A stretch of DNA of 64,000 bases, taken from positions 1,839,284 to 1,903,283 of the forward strand of contig CM030932.1 in the NCBI GenBank assembly GCA_018136815.1. The letters are read 5' to 3'. The notes below the pieces were generated by a model that had not been told where the DNA came from, made no database searches, and worked only from the letters and a program-made list of their open reading frames with translations. Shown here in pieces: positions 19,832-31,100 of this stretch (position 1 is the stretch's first letter; each line of letters starts with the position of its first letter). Source of the stretch: Isochrysis galbana (taxonomy: Eukaryota; Haptophyta; Isochrysidales; Isochrysidaceae). The translations under genes and the position numbers were made by a program.

Positions 19832-22519
19832 ATGCGCTCGCCCGGCTCTGCGCCCTCGACGCCCGCTGGCGCGCCTTCTGTGCGTAAGGCGCGTGCCGAG
19901 CGTACGGACACGTCGGAGCCGCCGCCACCACTCCAGGCGACTGCGGACGAGGTCACTGCTCATGTACGCGAGATATGCCGCCGGATGCGGCAGCCGGTGC
20001 GGCAGGAGGTCTCGTGGGAGGAGCGAGTCATCGCGATGCGAAAGCTGCATGCGCTCTTGCTCGGTGGCGTGGCGCGACACGCGGTCTTCGCTCGGCTGGC
20101 AAACTCGGAGCTCGCGCCGGTGCTCGCCATTCAGCTCGCGGACAACCGCTCCAAGTGCGTGAAGATGGCATGTACAGTGATCAGTGAGTGCAGTCGGCAG
20201 CTACAGCTCACATTCGCTGAGGGGGCCACCTCTCTCCTCCCACCATTGCTAAAGCTCCTGCGGGGGGCGGCACCGCTAGTAGTGGTGGACTCGGCGAAGC
20301 AGTGTGTCAGTGCGATGGTACTACACACGCGCGCCATAGGGCTCCTCTCGCCTCTGCTTGCGGGAGCAAGGCAGCGTGCCGCTGCTCCAGCCCTACGCTG
20401 CGCGTGTGTCCAGTTCCTAGGTGAGGCGCTCGAGGCCTATGACCATGAAACGATGGATGCCTACGTTGTTGTTGTCGGGGATGTGCTGAGCACTGCTCTT
20501 GCAGATGCAGCCTCCGAGGTGCGTTCCATCGCATCGACCTTGTTCTGTGAGAGGTTCGAAGCGCGATATCCCTCCCAAGCGGCACTGGTGTGCGCCAACC
20601 TCTCGAGTGCATCGAGAAGGCTGCTCGCATCAGTCAAGACGGGACAGGCTTCGAGGCAAGAATCCTTCGAAGATGCAACGGATTGCTCCTCTCCGAAGCA
20701 ACGCCTGACGGGTGAAGATTTTGGGAGAGTTGGCACCGATGAGGGCATGGGAGACCGTGGAGCTTTGAGCCCGCCAACGGCGCCTGAGGCCCATGTCATG
20801 TTGCCCCGTACGACAAAGTCTGCGGCGGTGACTCGGGTGGCGAGATGCCAGCGGGTGCGCAGTGTGTGGGAGACAGCGCAGGTCGCACGGGGAGCACGTG
20901 ATGCCGTGCTAAGTGCAAATCTTCGAAAGGAAACTCGCCGGAGAAGAGCCGAGGCAAGTGATTTCGAGGTGCAAATTTTTGCCCTTGATCGCCCTCCGCA
21001 ACATTTGAGCGCACCCGGTGCGGCGGGGCAAAGGGCTGGAATCGACGCCATTCCAGAAGCTGCTGGTGCCCTTGACCATTCGATCGCGGATGTGCAATCG
21101 GCTGGGTTGGCAGGTGAGGGAGCAAACTCCGCATGCTCATCCCCGCCGATAAATCAGGCAGCTAAAGCAGAGAACGTTGAGGAGGAAGAGAGTTTCATAT
21201 TAGGGTATGACGATGACCACGACGAAAGCGTGGTATCGTGTCCGCTAGTCGAACCAACGTGTCTACAAACGGCCCATCAAACGGCAGGGGATTATCGGCT
21301 TGCATCTGCAGCCATTCAGGCAGGCTCGCCGGGCTTGGAAGACCATCTTGCCCAAGGAGACCATGCGGTTTCGCCCAACCCTAGCATATCGCCAAGGTGG
21401 GACCAGCAGCAATGGCAGTCTGTGAGCGAGCGCCGATCGACTTGGTTGAGCGAGGGCGAGGAGACCACGAGGCCCTGCTCCTTGACAGATCTTCAAACGA
21501 GGAATTTCGGATCAGAGTTGCCGGAAACTCAGACCGAAATTGCTGCCGCGAAATCGGAGCTAGAGGCCATTCGGCTTCAAATCCTTGACGCGCAACAACG
21601 AAAGGACGCAACGTTGCATTCTCTAGATATGATCACCCAAGAACACGAGGCTGCCAAGCGAAACCTCCATGGAACTCTGAGGGAACTCGAGGTTGTCCAA
21701 GTGCAATTGCGTGCCGCCCGAGTCGCGCTTTCCAGTGCACCTGCTGATTGCGTCCTTACCACTTCTCGTCGTGAAAGCGATGTCTTCTTCGCTCAGGAAG
21801 GATGCCCACAACGTTACAAAGGCCGTGTTCACGAGAGTACGGCTGGCAGCTTCTTGATGCCGCCTCAAGTAGACGCAAGTTCACCGATTTTGGAGGAAGA
21901 GGCGAATGGCCTAGGCGCACAGCTGGCAGCACAAGATCACCAAGGTCGTTTGGCAACGTTGCAGCCTTTAAGGCAGAGCCCCACAAACCTAGCCTCGGAG
22001 ATCTGTGTGCGCAAAGCAGGTAGCGACGGTTCTCTGACCGGTCACCCAAAGAATCAGGATGATGAGCTTCTCAGAGAGAGATTCTTACAGCCGATTGAGT
22101 GTTACCCGCCTAGCGATCCAAATGCAAATCTCTCATCAAGGACGTTCACCGTACCGATTCCGCGTCGCCCGCCGAGCGCACCGAGGACATCGAACACCAC
22201 GCAAGACACAATTGAGACTGTGTCTACTATGCACTCGAGCGATTCTGGAGCAGCGGGTGTGTTTCCCGACTCTAGGCTTTTGGAACGGCGGATGGAGGCT
22301 GGTGGTTGCTGCAAGGGATCTCAGCACATACATCCTCTCAACGCTAAGGCTGCTTCACACGAGGCAACAAGGATGAGCATTCCAGCTGGAGATGTGAATC
22401 AACTTCTAGCTGCGTGCAATGCATACGTGGCCAACATTGTCTCCGACAACAAACGAATGCGCAACAAGCTCCTCGAGTGCAAGAGGAAGCTAGTTGGGGA
22501 TAGCTTCTCTCGGACCTAG
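19832..22519 (+). CDS. CLASP-like microtubule-associated protein (N-terminal TOG domain)
   Basis: Single-exon gene of 895 codons. Residues about 40-270 form a CLASP-N/TOG-type helical repeat array. WEERVIAMRKLHALL is the first helix. The QLADNRSKCVKMACTVISE and LLPPLLKLLRGAAPLVVVDSAKQC segments are characteristic, and SEVRSIASTLFCERFEARYP closes the domain. The middle is long, polar and probably disordered. A coiled coil follows at about 570-640 (AAKSELEAIRLQILDAQQRK through QVQLRAARVAL). The C-terminus has another short helical segment (VSDNKRMRNKLLECKRKL). Family members bind tubulin and stabilise microtubules at plus ends or the cell cortex. Only one TOG-like domain is visible, against two or three in animal CLASPs. 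The ATG at 19832 lies in frame just before the conserved region; an ATG four bases upstream is out of frame. Confidence 0.7.
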   Translation: MRSPGSAPSTPAGAPSVRKARAERTDTSEPPPPLQATADEVTAHVREICRRMRQPVRQEVSWEERVIAMRKLHALLLGGVARHAVFARLANSELAPVLAIQLADNRSKCVKMACTVISECSRQLQLTFAEGATSLLPPLLKLLRGAAPLVVVDSAKQCVSAMVLHTRAIGLLSPLLAGARQRAAAPALRCACVQFLGEALEAYDHETMDAYVVVVGDVLSTALADAASEVRSIASTLFCERFEARYPSQAALVCANLSSASRRLLASVKTGQASRQESFEDATDCSSPKQRLTGEDFGRVGTDEGMGDRGALSPPTAPEAHVMLPRTTKSAAVTRVARCQRVRSVWETAQVARGARDAVLSANLRKETRRRRAEASDFEVQIFALDRPPQHLSAPGAAGQRAGIDAIPEAAGALDHSIADVQSAGLAGEGANSACSSPPINQAAKAENVEEEESFILGYDDDHDESVVSCPLVEPTCLQTAHQTAGDYRLASAAIQAGSPGLEDHLAQGDHAVSPNPSISPRWDQQQWQSVSERRSTWLSEGEETTRPCSLTDLQTRNFGSELPETQTEIAAAKSELEAIRLQILDAQQRKDATLHSLDMITQEHEAAKRNLHGTLRELEVVQVQLRAARVALSSAPADCVLTTSRRESDVFFAQEGCPQRYKGRVHESTAGSFLMPPQVDASSPILEEEANGLGAQLAAQDHQGRLATLQPLRQSPTNLASEICVRKAGSDGSLTGHPKNQDDELLRERFLQPIECYPPSDPNANLSSRTFTVPIPRRPPSAPRTSNTTQDTIETVSTMHSSDSGAAGVFPDSRLLERRMEAGGCCKGSQHIHPLNAKAASHEATRMSIPAGDVNQLLAACNAYVANIVSDNKRMRNKLLECKRKLVGDSFSRT

Positions 22520-22734
22520 ATTGGGGTTAGTGATTCTTGTCCGTCGCACCAGAATTGAGCCCGAATGGGAGGTGCCCTGCCCATCTCTTTTACTGAGGGT
22601 GGGCTACAACCGAAGAATGCAGTCGATTTTCAGACGAACGCTGTCACGGGTGGGGGGGGGAGAGCATACCCCCTCTTCCACCTCGCATGTTCCACTTTTA
22701 ATAAAAGCGTTTTCAACTAAGTTTATATTTATAC

Positions 22735-23105
22735 TTGGTTCTCCCACGGGGACAGCTAAGTTTATACTTAGCTCGCCCATGGGGGGGCACGAGCCCCCCC
22801 CTCTCTCCACTCCTCCCCCGCCATGGGGGAGGAACCACCCATCCTCCTGGCACGCCTGATGGCTTGCCAGGAGGCCACTGCCCTGCTGACCCTCTCTCCC
22901 ACTGACAGGCTCGCCTGATTCGCCCATCCTGGCCCGGCGTGGCCAGCCCATTGCTCCAACCCCTCCTCCCCCCTGTTCGACAGGCAGACAGGTGCAGCGT
23001 GGGGGCCCCTGAGGCTCAGGAGCGCCAGCGAGGGAGAGGCAGGGGAGGCCAGGGCCCAGCCCCAGCCTCCTCTGCCCCCTGAGCTGGCCTCCATGAGCCT
23101 CCAGG
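22735..23105. repeat. Dispersed repeat family B, copy 1
   Basis: One of several similar units of about 340-370 bases. Each opens with (A)CTAAGTTTATACTTGGTTC(T/G)CC or a variant. Next comes GGGGGGCACGAGCCCCCC, then CTCTCCACTCCTCCCC(C/T)GCC, GGAGGAACC(A/T)CCCATCCTCCTGGC and GCCCTGCTGACCC. Each ends with GCCCCAGCCTCCTCTGCCCCCTGAG. The long open frames on both strands of these units follow from their composition and repeat in every copy, so I do not call genes in them. Confidence 0.85.
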
Positions 23106-23109
23106 GTCG

Positions 23110-23505
23110 CCAATGGGCAGCTGCAGGCCTGCCGCAGGCGCGCCATCGCGCGTGCCGCAGGAGAGGGGAGAGAGAGCGCGGAGAAGGGGGTGGGCGGAGC
23201 GGAGCTCCGCCCACCGAAAAATAGGTAAGTCCCGCATCTGTTTACAGGATAAGTCGGGACTGAGGTCGCCGCCCACTCGGAGACACAGGAGGAAGAGAGG
23301 GAACAGATCACCGGGGGGAGGCGCGGGCCACCGGACCATATCTAAGCCCTTCACCCCAATCCCCCTAGTAGTGCACGGGGGGAGCCGCCTGATGGCGGGG
23401 GGAGAAGGGCTGGGAGCGTGGGGGTGTAGAAAGTTTTCCTACGTGAGTAGAAAGTAGAAAGTAGAGGGTCCACGGCTGCGTGCGCGGTGAGACTATTAAA
23501 AGGTT
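23110..23505. repeat. Composite repeat (family A), copy in the family B cluster
   Basis: This unit matches 56220-56640 over most of its length. Shared phrases are GGAGAAGGGGGTGGGCGGAGC, CACCGAAAAATAGGTAAGTCC, GTTTACAGGATAAGTCGGG, CCACCGGACCATATCTAAGCC and CTAGTAGTGCACGGGGGGAG. It ends in a GAGACTATTAAAAGGTTTAA-like 3' terminus common to all family A copies. No coding capacity is evident. Confidence 0.8.
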
Positions 23506-23509
23506 TAAT

Positions 23510-24190
23510 GGTTCTCCCACGGGGAGGGCACGAGCCCCCCCGTCTCTCCACTCCTCCCCTGCCATGGGGGAGGAACCTCCCATCCTCCTGCCTCCTAGCA
23601 TGCCTGATGGCTTGCCAGGAGGAGACTGCCCTGCTGACCCACTCTCACACTGGCAGACACGCCTGGTTCGCGCGCCCTGGCCTGTCGTGGCCAGCCCATT
23701 GCTCCAACCCCCCCTCTCCCCCCCTGGTCGACAGGCAGACAGGTGTAGCGTGGGGGCCCCAGAGGCGTTCAGGAGCGCCAACGAGAAGAGGTAGGGGAGG
23801 CCATGGCCCAGTGGCCCAGCCCCAGCCTCCTCTGCCCCCTGAGCAACTAAGTTTATACTTGGTTCGCCTATGGGGGGGCACGAGCCCCCCTCTCTCTCCA
23901 CTCCTCCCCTGCCGTGGGGGAGGAACCACCCATCCTCCTGGCATGCCTGATGGCTTGCCAGGAGGCCACTGCCCTGCTGACCCACTCTCCCACTGACAGG
24001 CACGCCTGGATCGCTCGTTCTGGCCCCTCGTGGCCAGCCCATCGCTCCAACCCCCCCTCCCCCCCTGTTCGACAGGCAGACAGGTGCAGACTGGGGGCCC
24101 CAGAGGCTCAGGAACGCCAGCGAGGGAGAGGCAGGGGAGGCCAAGGCCCAGCCCCAGCCTCCTCTGCCCCCTGAGCTGGCCTCCAGGAGC
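23510..24190. repeat. Dispersed repeat family B, copies 2 and 3 in tandem
   Basis: Two further family B units lie head to tail (about 23510-23843 and 23844-24190). Each has the GGGGGGCACGAGCCCCCC palindrome-like core, the GGAGGAACC(T/A)CCCATCCTCCTG segment and the AGGCAGACAGGTG segment. With copy 1 this makes a three-unit cluster interrupted by one family A unit, which suggests local duplication as well as dispersal. Confidence 0.85.
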
Positions 24191-25312
24191 CTCCAAGGGT
24201 CGCCAGCAAGCAGCTGCCGCGCGCCGAAATCTCGTGGATATCAGCCATCCGCCGAGCCCATTCGACGTTTGACGTCTCCGAGCGAGGCCGGGAGAGCCCA
24301 ACTTCAAGCTGATGCCGGGCGCGCTGCGTGCCCGATTTCGACGATCCATCCAGATGGGGGGCCCCGCCAGACACCAAATGCACAGGGACCACCCACACAG
24401 CCACGCCAATCGTGCAGGCCGCGCGCCGAATCCTCGTCGCAGTCAGCCATTTGTAGATCCCTTTGAATGTTGACGTCTGACGTAGCCGAGGGAGCGCCGC
24501 CGCCGCCGCCGCCCCCACTTACTGGCCCGTCGCCGCCGCCGCTTTTGCCGATGTTTACTTAAGTCTGACTGGTGGACTGCCAGCGGCTCTCTGTCTCAGC
24601 TGCCCACCGGAGGTTGACTGACGCCGCGTCGGCTCCACGGTGTACAGCTCTACTTGACGTCTACGTCAAGTATTGCGAAGACCTTGGTGTGCTTCTTCGC
24701 TACTCGAGCTCCGCGTGCCCGGAGTGCTTTCGTTGCGCCGTCGCGCGTCATCAACAGTATAAATTAATTTTCAATGCCACCTGCCAAGGCCACCACCCAG
24801 CGGCAGACAATGATTTCTGCTCTGGGTGGTGGGTTCCCGCGAGATGCGCTATGAGGCGCTCTGGCAAGATCTTGGGCTTTCCTGCCCGCCGCAGCGTAGA
24901 GCGCCACGACGAGGCCCGTCCTGAGGCCACCCACGGGTCTCGCCTCATCGAGCAATGCCGGATCTGGCACTGTCAGAGAGAGGATGGCCGCGTAGGCAGC
25001 CTCGACGCGGAGGCTCGTCAGCCACGCGTGGACGGCCGCGCCGGTGAGCTGAGCCTAGTTCTCGATGCCGAGTTCGAGAGAGGGTGAATCCTGCGAGGGA
25101 CGGGTCGGGATGGTCGGGGTGGGGCCTCTGGTAGCCAGGGTAGCCGCGTGCGCGCGCTGTGATGTGCTGGGTGGGCTGCGCGGGCAATGATGCCAGAGGG
25201 TCAGGGGGTGGTCGGACTGTCGGCAGCCCGACACGACGCTGCATCGGGCGGGAATCAAATGCCGAATGTAGCTTAGATATCAAGGAACCGATCCCCCCGC
25301 GGGCGCGACGGC
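24191..25312. other. No gene recognised; short internal duplication
   Basis: Open frames exist on both strands but none has a recognisable domain. Two related segments of about 70 bases, near 24217-24290 and 24418-24492, share GCCGCGCGCCGAA, TCAGCCAT and GTTGACGTC-like phrases and form a diverged direct repeat. A GCC trinucleotide run lies near 24498-24545. Part of the stretch may be a decayed gene on the minus strand, but I cannot support one. Confidence 0.35.
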
Positions 25313-25512
25313 CCATTCTTTACGGGTAGAGCGTGAGTGCGCGTGACGGAGGGGGCGAGAGGGGGGGCGGATCGCACCATTTCTTGGCGAAGATTTTCGT
25401 AGCGTCAGGTAGCCCCCCCCGGAGCTTTTTTATTGGGCACCGCGCCACGGTCAAAAAATGCAGCCCAACCCTTACTAATAGTTAAAAAGCCCCTGTTTGA
25501 CCGCCCTACGAG
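25313..25512. repeat. Dispersed repeat family C, copy 1
   Basis: About 200 bases nearly identical to 59993-60195. Both start at ATTCTTTACGGGTAGAGCG, run through ATCGCACCATTTC, GATTTTCGT, TTTTTTATTGGGC and CGCCACGGTCAAAAAATGC, and end in AGTTAAAAAGCCCCTGTTTG then ACCGCCCTA. The terminal phrase alone recurs at about 50698-50725 and 60570-60600, which suggests a defined 3' end. Confidence 0.85.
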
Positions 25513-25962
25513 ATCTCCAAATTGAAGTCACTGTCGACGGAGTAAAGGGGAGTGATCACTTTGCGAAGATGTTTGTTGCTCGGGGCGTGCAGTCCTAGTC
25601 GCTCTCTTTGAGCCATAGTGCTACTACAGACTACAGACTACAGACACATACGTGATATACGTGTATGTATCTATATGCATATGCACCCCTTCAAATCTCC
25701 CCCCTCGCAGACCCCCGGCTCCCATTATAACTCCCCACAAGTTGCAATGAGGGAAAATCCAGTGACCAGTGAGGCGGTACCGACCTACGTCGGGCGACTC
25801 ACCAGAGAAAAACACCAAACACCGGGGGGATCAAGCTTGATCCATTGTAGCTTCCGCCCCGTTTTCGCCTTCGTCCATAGTACGTCGTAGTACGCTCTTT
25901 TTACGGATGCGTGGAATGATTTCGGGGCCGCCAATGCTTGTAACCAGTATCTGGGGATGGAG

Positions 25963-25970
25963 TATATAAG
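25963..25970 (+). promoter_or_regulatory. TATA box of the xanthine phosphoribosyltransferase gene
   Basis: TATATAAG lies about 60-70 bases upstream of the GCCGCCATGA start context at 26032, the spacing expected of a core promoter. It falls inside the upstream in-frame extension that begins at 25957, which argues that this extension is untranslated. Confidence 0.65.
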
Positions 25971-26031
25971 ACACGCGAATCTAAATAAGACGCGCGAGCC
26001 CCGCTGGACCTCCCCGCCCCCGCTCGCCGCC

Positions 26032-27216
26032 ATGACAAGCATGCCCTCGCCTCCAGCTATCCGACCGGGCACTGAGATGCGCTACAAGCACGCCATGATC
26101 CTCATCAATGGCAAGTCGCCCGCCCAGATACTGCGCGAGAGGATCGAGTTTGAAGGCACACTGCCGAGCGGAGCGCTCAAGCTCCAGATGTTCCTCAACC
26201 ACCAAGTTGACTGCGCCCTCCTCGCCACATGCGGCCAGCACCTTGCCTATCGGTTCACGCATGCCACCCAGGAATTCACCAAGATCCTCGCGCCTAGGTC
26301 TGGAGTAGTGGTGGCGCAAGCATGTGCAGTCCACATGCACCTTCCCATGGTCATCGCAGTCACCAAGCCGCCAATGACGTCCTCGCCCAATGCTGTCTTG
26401 TATAAACATACGAGGCCCCAAGGCGGCGTGTACACTGAGGAAACAGATCTATACGTCTCGTCCGAGGTACACGTGCACGCGCCTGCTCACCCCCAACCCC
26501 ATGACTTTTGCGCCCAAGGGATTGGATGCTCAAGGCATTGGATGCTCAAGGCATTCGATGTTCGGAGAGCGCTGCGAACCGTGTACTTGACTTGCCGTGC
26601 TAGAAGTATGGGGTGGTGTCGGTGAGACTGCCGTTTAGGCGTGAGTCTTGGACCGATTCCATTATGTTTCCAGGTAATCTCTCCAACTGACTCTGTTTTG
26701 ATTCTCGACGACGTCTTGGCGTCCGGCAAAACAGCTGCGGCCTGTGCTGATCTCGTGAAACAGTAAGCGTATTCCAGCAACCTCAGCCTACCATTTCTCC
26801 GCCCGCGCGCAGAGTGGTGCACTATGAACCGGATGTGATCCCGTCCACTGCTTGTTCCTTGGGGACAGATCTGGCGCCAAGGTGAAGGGGTGCGGCTTCT
26901 TGATTGAGAAAATGTACGACGGTGGACATGCATTGCTCCCGGAAGATGCACTTGTTGTGTCTGTTGTGCGGGTGAGCTACCGACGACGCCCAAATAGAGC
27001 ACCACACGTGAGCAGAGTCTAGCAGAGGTAGCATTACCTAGACGGGGCTGATGGCACTTGAGGGCAATAAAGGTGCCCTTGCCTGTATGGAGTTGATGGT
27101 CGATAAGGGCATACATAGAGAGGACCGCACCTTTCAATCAGCCATTCTCTGGCTTTGTCTTGTAGGTGAAGAACGTCAGCGATGGACGGATTGAATTTTG
27201 CGACGACAGCTCCTGA
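26032..27216 (+). CDS. Xanthine phosphoribosyltransferase, bacterial Xpt type (four exons)
   Basis: The enzyme salvages xanthine to XMP using PRPP. I place exons at 26032-26466, 26674-26762, 26869-26971 and 27166-27216, all with GT-AG borders. They give 225 residues, against about 190 for the bacterial enzyme. Exon 1 carries the family N-terminus (GALKLQMFLNHQVD) and the strand-helix with TKILAPRSGVVVAQA. Exon 2 holds the PRPP-binding loop SVLILDDVLASGKTA. Exon 3 gives GFLIEKMYDGG and exon 4 ends in DGRIEFCDDSS. Exon joins fall where the bacterial proteins are continuous. The start is supported by a Kozak-like GCCGCCATGA and an upstream TATA box. This subfamily is chiefly bacterial, so transfer from bacteria or an organelle ancestor is an inference. 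The segment after LPMVIAVTKPPMT is less conserved. Confidence 0.82.
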
Positions 27217-28118
27217 GGCCCAAGAGTGGGTGAACGCCCAATCATCCATTCTTTCAATGCATCTGACGCATTCGGATGGATGGGTTGTGATTCTGCTCGG
27301 GCATGCATGCTCGTTCTCCTCCTCCTTGCCACTAGGTGATGTGCGCCTTTGTTGGCAATGCAGATCCGTGCAAGGCGGCCGCTTGGATGAGATACATCTG
27401 GCTCAGAATCCGGTGCTGGCGCTCTAGACTCGAGAGAGGGATTGAGGGATGGATGCTTGTTTCTTAGGGTCTAATCTCAAAATTGACGTTTTTGACCCCC
27501 TAGCCCCTAGGTCAAGGTTAGACTGAGATTGCCTTAACGAAGCATTAGGGAATATAGATATGGATATGAGGATGGGCGTAAGACAGGGCTATGAGCTATG
27601 AGTAGGCTACGAATGGCGCCGCGGCTGTAGGCTAGTAGCAGGAGTTTAGGGGTCCATCTAGGTCTAGGCCACAGCGTACAGTAGACAGTAGTACAATAGT
27701 GTATGTGGTATGTGGAATGCGAATGCACAACGCTCAAGCTCAAGGCTTCGGCTTCATCCTTTTGCTACTTGGCCAGAGCTGATAACGAGATAACGAGTAA
27801 CGAGCTCGTTTAACGAGTAACGAGTAACGAGCCATGCGCCAAGCGGGGTGGGGTCTCCGTTGCCGACGAGGCAAGGTCCTACGGCACTTAGGTTATACTA
27901 CCAGACAAGTAGACTCCCGACGAGAGGCCGGAGCTGTACCAGAACGACGTCGCGGGCTGTGAATGCACTCTGTGAATCCTCCTCTCGTCCCTCGTGTGTA
28001 AGTTCTACTGCTACTCCCTAGTATTCTAGTATAAAAGAAAAGGCCCGCCTGCCCCTCCCCCCTTCCCAAGGGGGTGGTGGAGGGGGTGGCGCCCTCTCCG
28101 GTGCCGTGGGCCCCGGCG
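27217..28118. other. Intergenic region with short TAACGAG repeats
   Basis: No coding region is supported. Near 27783-27832 there are several TAACGAG(T) units. The remainder shows no recognisable elements. It should contain the 3' end of the phosphoribosyltransferase transcript and the promoter of the kinase gene. Confidence 0.4.
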
Positions 28119-31100
28119 ATGAGCGCGATGGGCTCGCTCGTCGCTGCCACGATGGGCTACTCGACTCTCTCAGCGCGGCGGGGGCGGAAGGGCGAGACGA
28201 GAGGGCTCTCGGGGGGATTGGGCCCCGACGCGTACGCCTACGCAGACTACGCCCAGCCTGTTCCGCAGGCACTTCGTGTCATCTCCGCCATCCAGCCCAT
28301 CGCTCGGCTGCTTCACAAGATCCAAATGGAGCGTGGGCACACCGTCTGCTGCGTCGGCTCTCGTGGCGCAGTGCACGGATGTGAGCTGGCGGCGGCGCGT
28401 GCACGCACGGATGCGGAGCTCGAGCACCTGCCGCCCGCCCAGAGGATGATGCTCCGACGGCTCAGAGAGTCGGCCGACAGAGACCTCGCAGCCGACGCAG
28501 ACGAGCCGGTCGCAGTTGGCATCGCTTTGTACGGCGCGCTTATGGGATATACATCGCTGCTCGAGCATATCCACTCGGAGCTAGGCACCTTCCCCGTCTG
28601 CACGGCCACCTTCATTTTCTCTGCTTTCGCCAGCCTCAAGTGTGTAATTGCGCAAATCCGAGCCATTGTTGCCGGCGCCATCGTGCTATCGGATGATGCC
28701 TTTGCAAGTGTCAGCGACAAGATGCGCGCCGACCTAGTGGTGCTGCTGCACAGGCGCCGCGCCTATGCGCGAGCAATCAGACACCAGGCGCCAAGACATC
28801 TGCTTCGCCTCCTTTCGGCCGGTCTGGAGGTGTCGCTGCCCCTTGCGGGTACACTGGACAAGCTCGAGTCCCTTTGCTCACTAGCAGCGCTCCGTGGCGA
28901 GCTAACACTCGACGAGTGGTGGGGGACAGTGTCAACGTACATCGACGTACTTGATCGGCTACTTTTTGCTCTCTTGGCTGAGTTCGAGCGGACAGCGCAC
29001 GGGCGCGCCGAAGCGCTTGAGCATGGCCGCCGAAGTCCAAGGCTCTCGGGCGAGTGTGACACATTCGAGATGGATCACTCAGCGGCTTCGAGCTGTAATT
29101 CGGAAGCTTCTTCATCGCCTGTTCTTAGACTCAAGGCGCTTGGCATCCGCCGCTCCGGCTACTCGGGTATCTTCTCAGCGGCTCCTCCCAGCGGGGAGCT
29201 GCGCATGATGCCATCACGAGAATCATCTCTAGCAGCCTCATCAGCTCGTAGCGACGTTCAGCCTGGTGACGCATATGCACGCCTGTTCGGGATGCCGCAC
29301 GAGTTTGGTGGTCGTACCGTCAGCCACATGAACAGCAGTGGCGGCTCGCCCGCGGCGAGCACCAATGATCAGACCAGGTGGAAGCTGCTCAACGCCGCGG
29401 CACTGCTCACACTTGGGCGCGCGGGAGTACATGGAAGCGTAGGCGGTGCTGCAAGCTTGAGCGAGTGGCTACACGCCACCCCGGCCGAGGCACTCAAGAG
29501 CGCCCTTTGCCGCATGGTCGATGCACGTGCGATGCTCGGTGACGCGCCCTCGCCCGTCTGTTCCCTCATCTCCGGAGTGTCGCCAAAGCTCTCTCCCCGT
29601 GTGAGCCGGGCTGCCAGTATGTTGCACCGCCAAGGGCAGCCTCCGTATTCTCCAACGGGCGTCCACAGCACCTCCCCGCGGCAAAACGGTCCAGCTGGTG
29701 ATCCTGAGAGCGAGCATCTCTCTCTGGACGGGACGGTGCACATACAAACCGCGAATGTCCTCTCATCCGCTGCTCCGGCTGCGGATGGACGAAGTGACGT
29801 AGCGGCTGTCCGGGCGGCCGAGCCTGAGCTGGGCGCATGGCTCATAGAGCTACACGAGCTACTCTTCGAGCATCGCATAGGCGTTGGGGGCGCAGGGGCC
29901 ACGTACTTAGCGACGTGGAAGGGAGCGCAAGTCGCAGTAAAGGTCGCGGGAGGCGTTGGTTCTTCCCGCTGGCTCGAGGCTTGGCGTGCCGAAGTGACCG
30001 CGTTGACACAGCTGCGTCATCCCAACGTAGTGGAGTATATGGGTTGCGTGGTCGAACCCCCCACATATTGCCTCGTGCTGGAGTATTGCCGTGGTGGCGA
30101 CTTGTACCAAGCATTGCGAGAACCAACCCCGCCGGGTCTCACTATGAAGGTCCTTCGCGGAGTCGCTGCTGGGATGGCTTATCTCCACTCGCGCTGCTAC
30201 ATGCACCGCGATCTCAAGTCATCTAATGTATTGCTTGACGGGAGTGGGGAGGCTAAGCTCATGGACTTTGGCCTTTCCCGAAGGCTGGACCCTCAAGCAG
30301 CGGAGGCCATGACGGCCGAGACTGGTACGTACCGCTGGATGGCGCCGGAGATTATTAGGCACGAGAGCTATACTGAGAGCGCCGACGTTTTCTCCTATGG
30401 GATGCTCGGCTTTGAGCTGCTCACACATGAGGTGCGCGAGCCAGGGAAGAGGGCGAGGATGGCGAGGTTGAATCGCAAAGTGTTCGGCGACACCGGGCGT
30501 TCATTCATAGGGCATGCCATTCTCGTAGATGCTCAATCGTCCCTCGTATCATGCTTCAGGTACCATACGCCGACAGATCTCCGCTTCAGGCAGCCGTGTG
30601 CACTGGGCTGCAAGGCCTCCGCCCTCCTCTTCCGGATGGCACACCACCAACAATCCGTTCTCTCATAGCACGTTGCTGGGATGTGCCACATCTGCGCCCT
30701 ACCTTTCCGGAGGTTGCCGGCGAGCTCGCAATCATCGGCCCCGAATTGACCATTGATGAGGTCGAGTGGCTCAATGCCCCATCAGGGCACGGAGTCGTGT
30801 ATGCCTTTAGCCCCACTCAAGCGCAATCGTTCGCACCCTTTCGCTCGGATGGACTCCCGCTTTCGCGACAATCCAGCCAACCCGCCTCTCCCACATACAC
30901 AATGAGCCGTTCCTCTCAAGGCGGCCATCCTGATGCCACCAGTAGCGCCTCCACGACGGAGCGGGTGTGGACGGTTCCAGTCGAAAATCGTGACAATCTA
31001 TCGTCACTCAGCCGGCACTCGAGCGTAGGTGGAGCCATTGACATCCGGATTAGCAGCTCCAACCGTCACAACTACCCTTACGCAGGCAAGCTGCGCCACT

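Noticed and set aside
22604-24409. Several 230-260 codon ORFs on the minus strand
   Set aside because: They run through tandem copies of a dispersed repeat and repeat the same low-information sequence. The frames change between copies, as expected for non-coding repeats.
24572-25087. 171-codon plus-strand ORF with ordinary composition
   Set aside because: No recognisable domain, and competing open frames exist on the other strand. Kept only as an unassigned interval.
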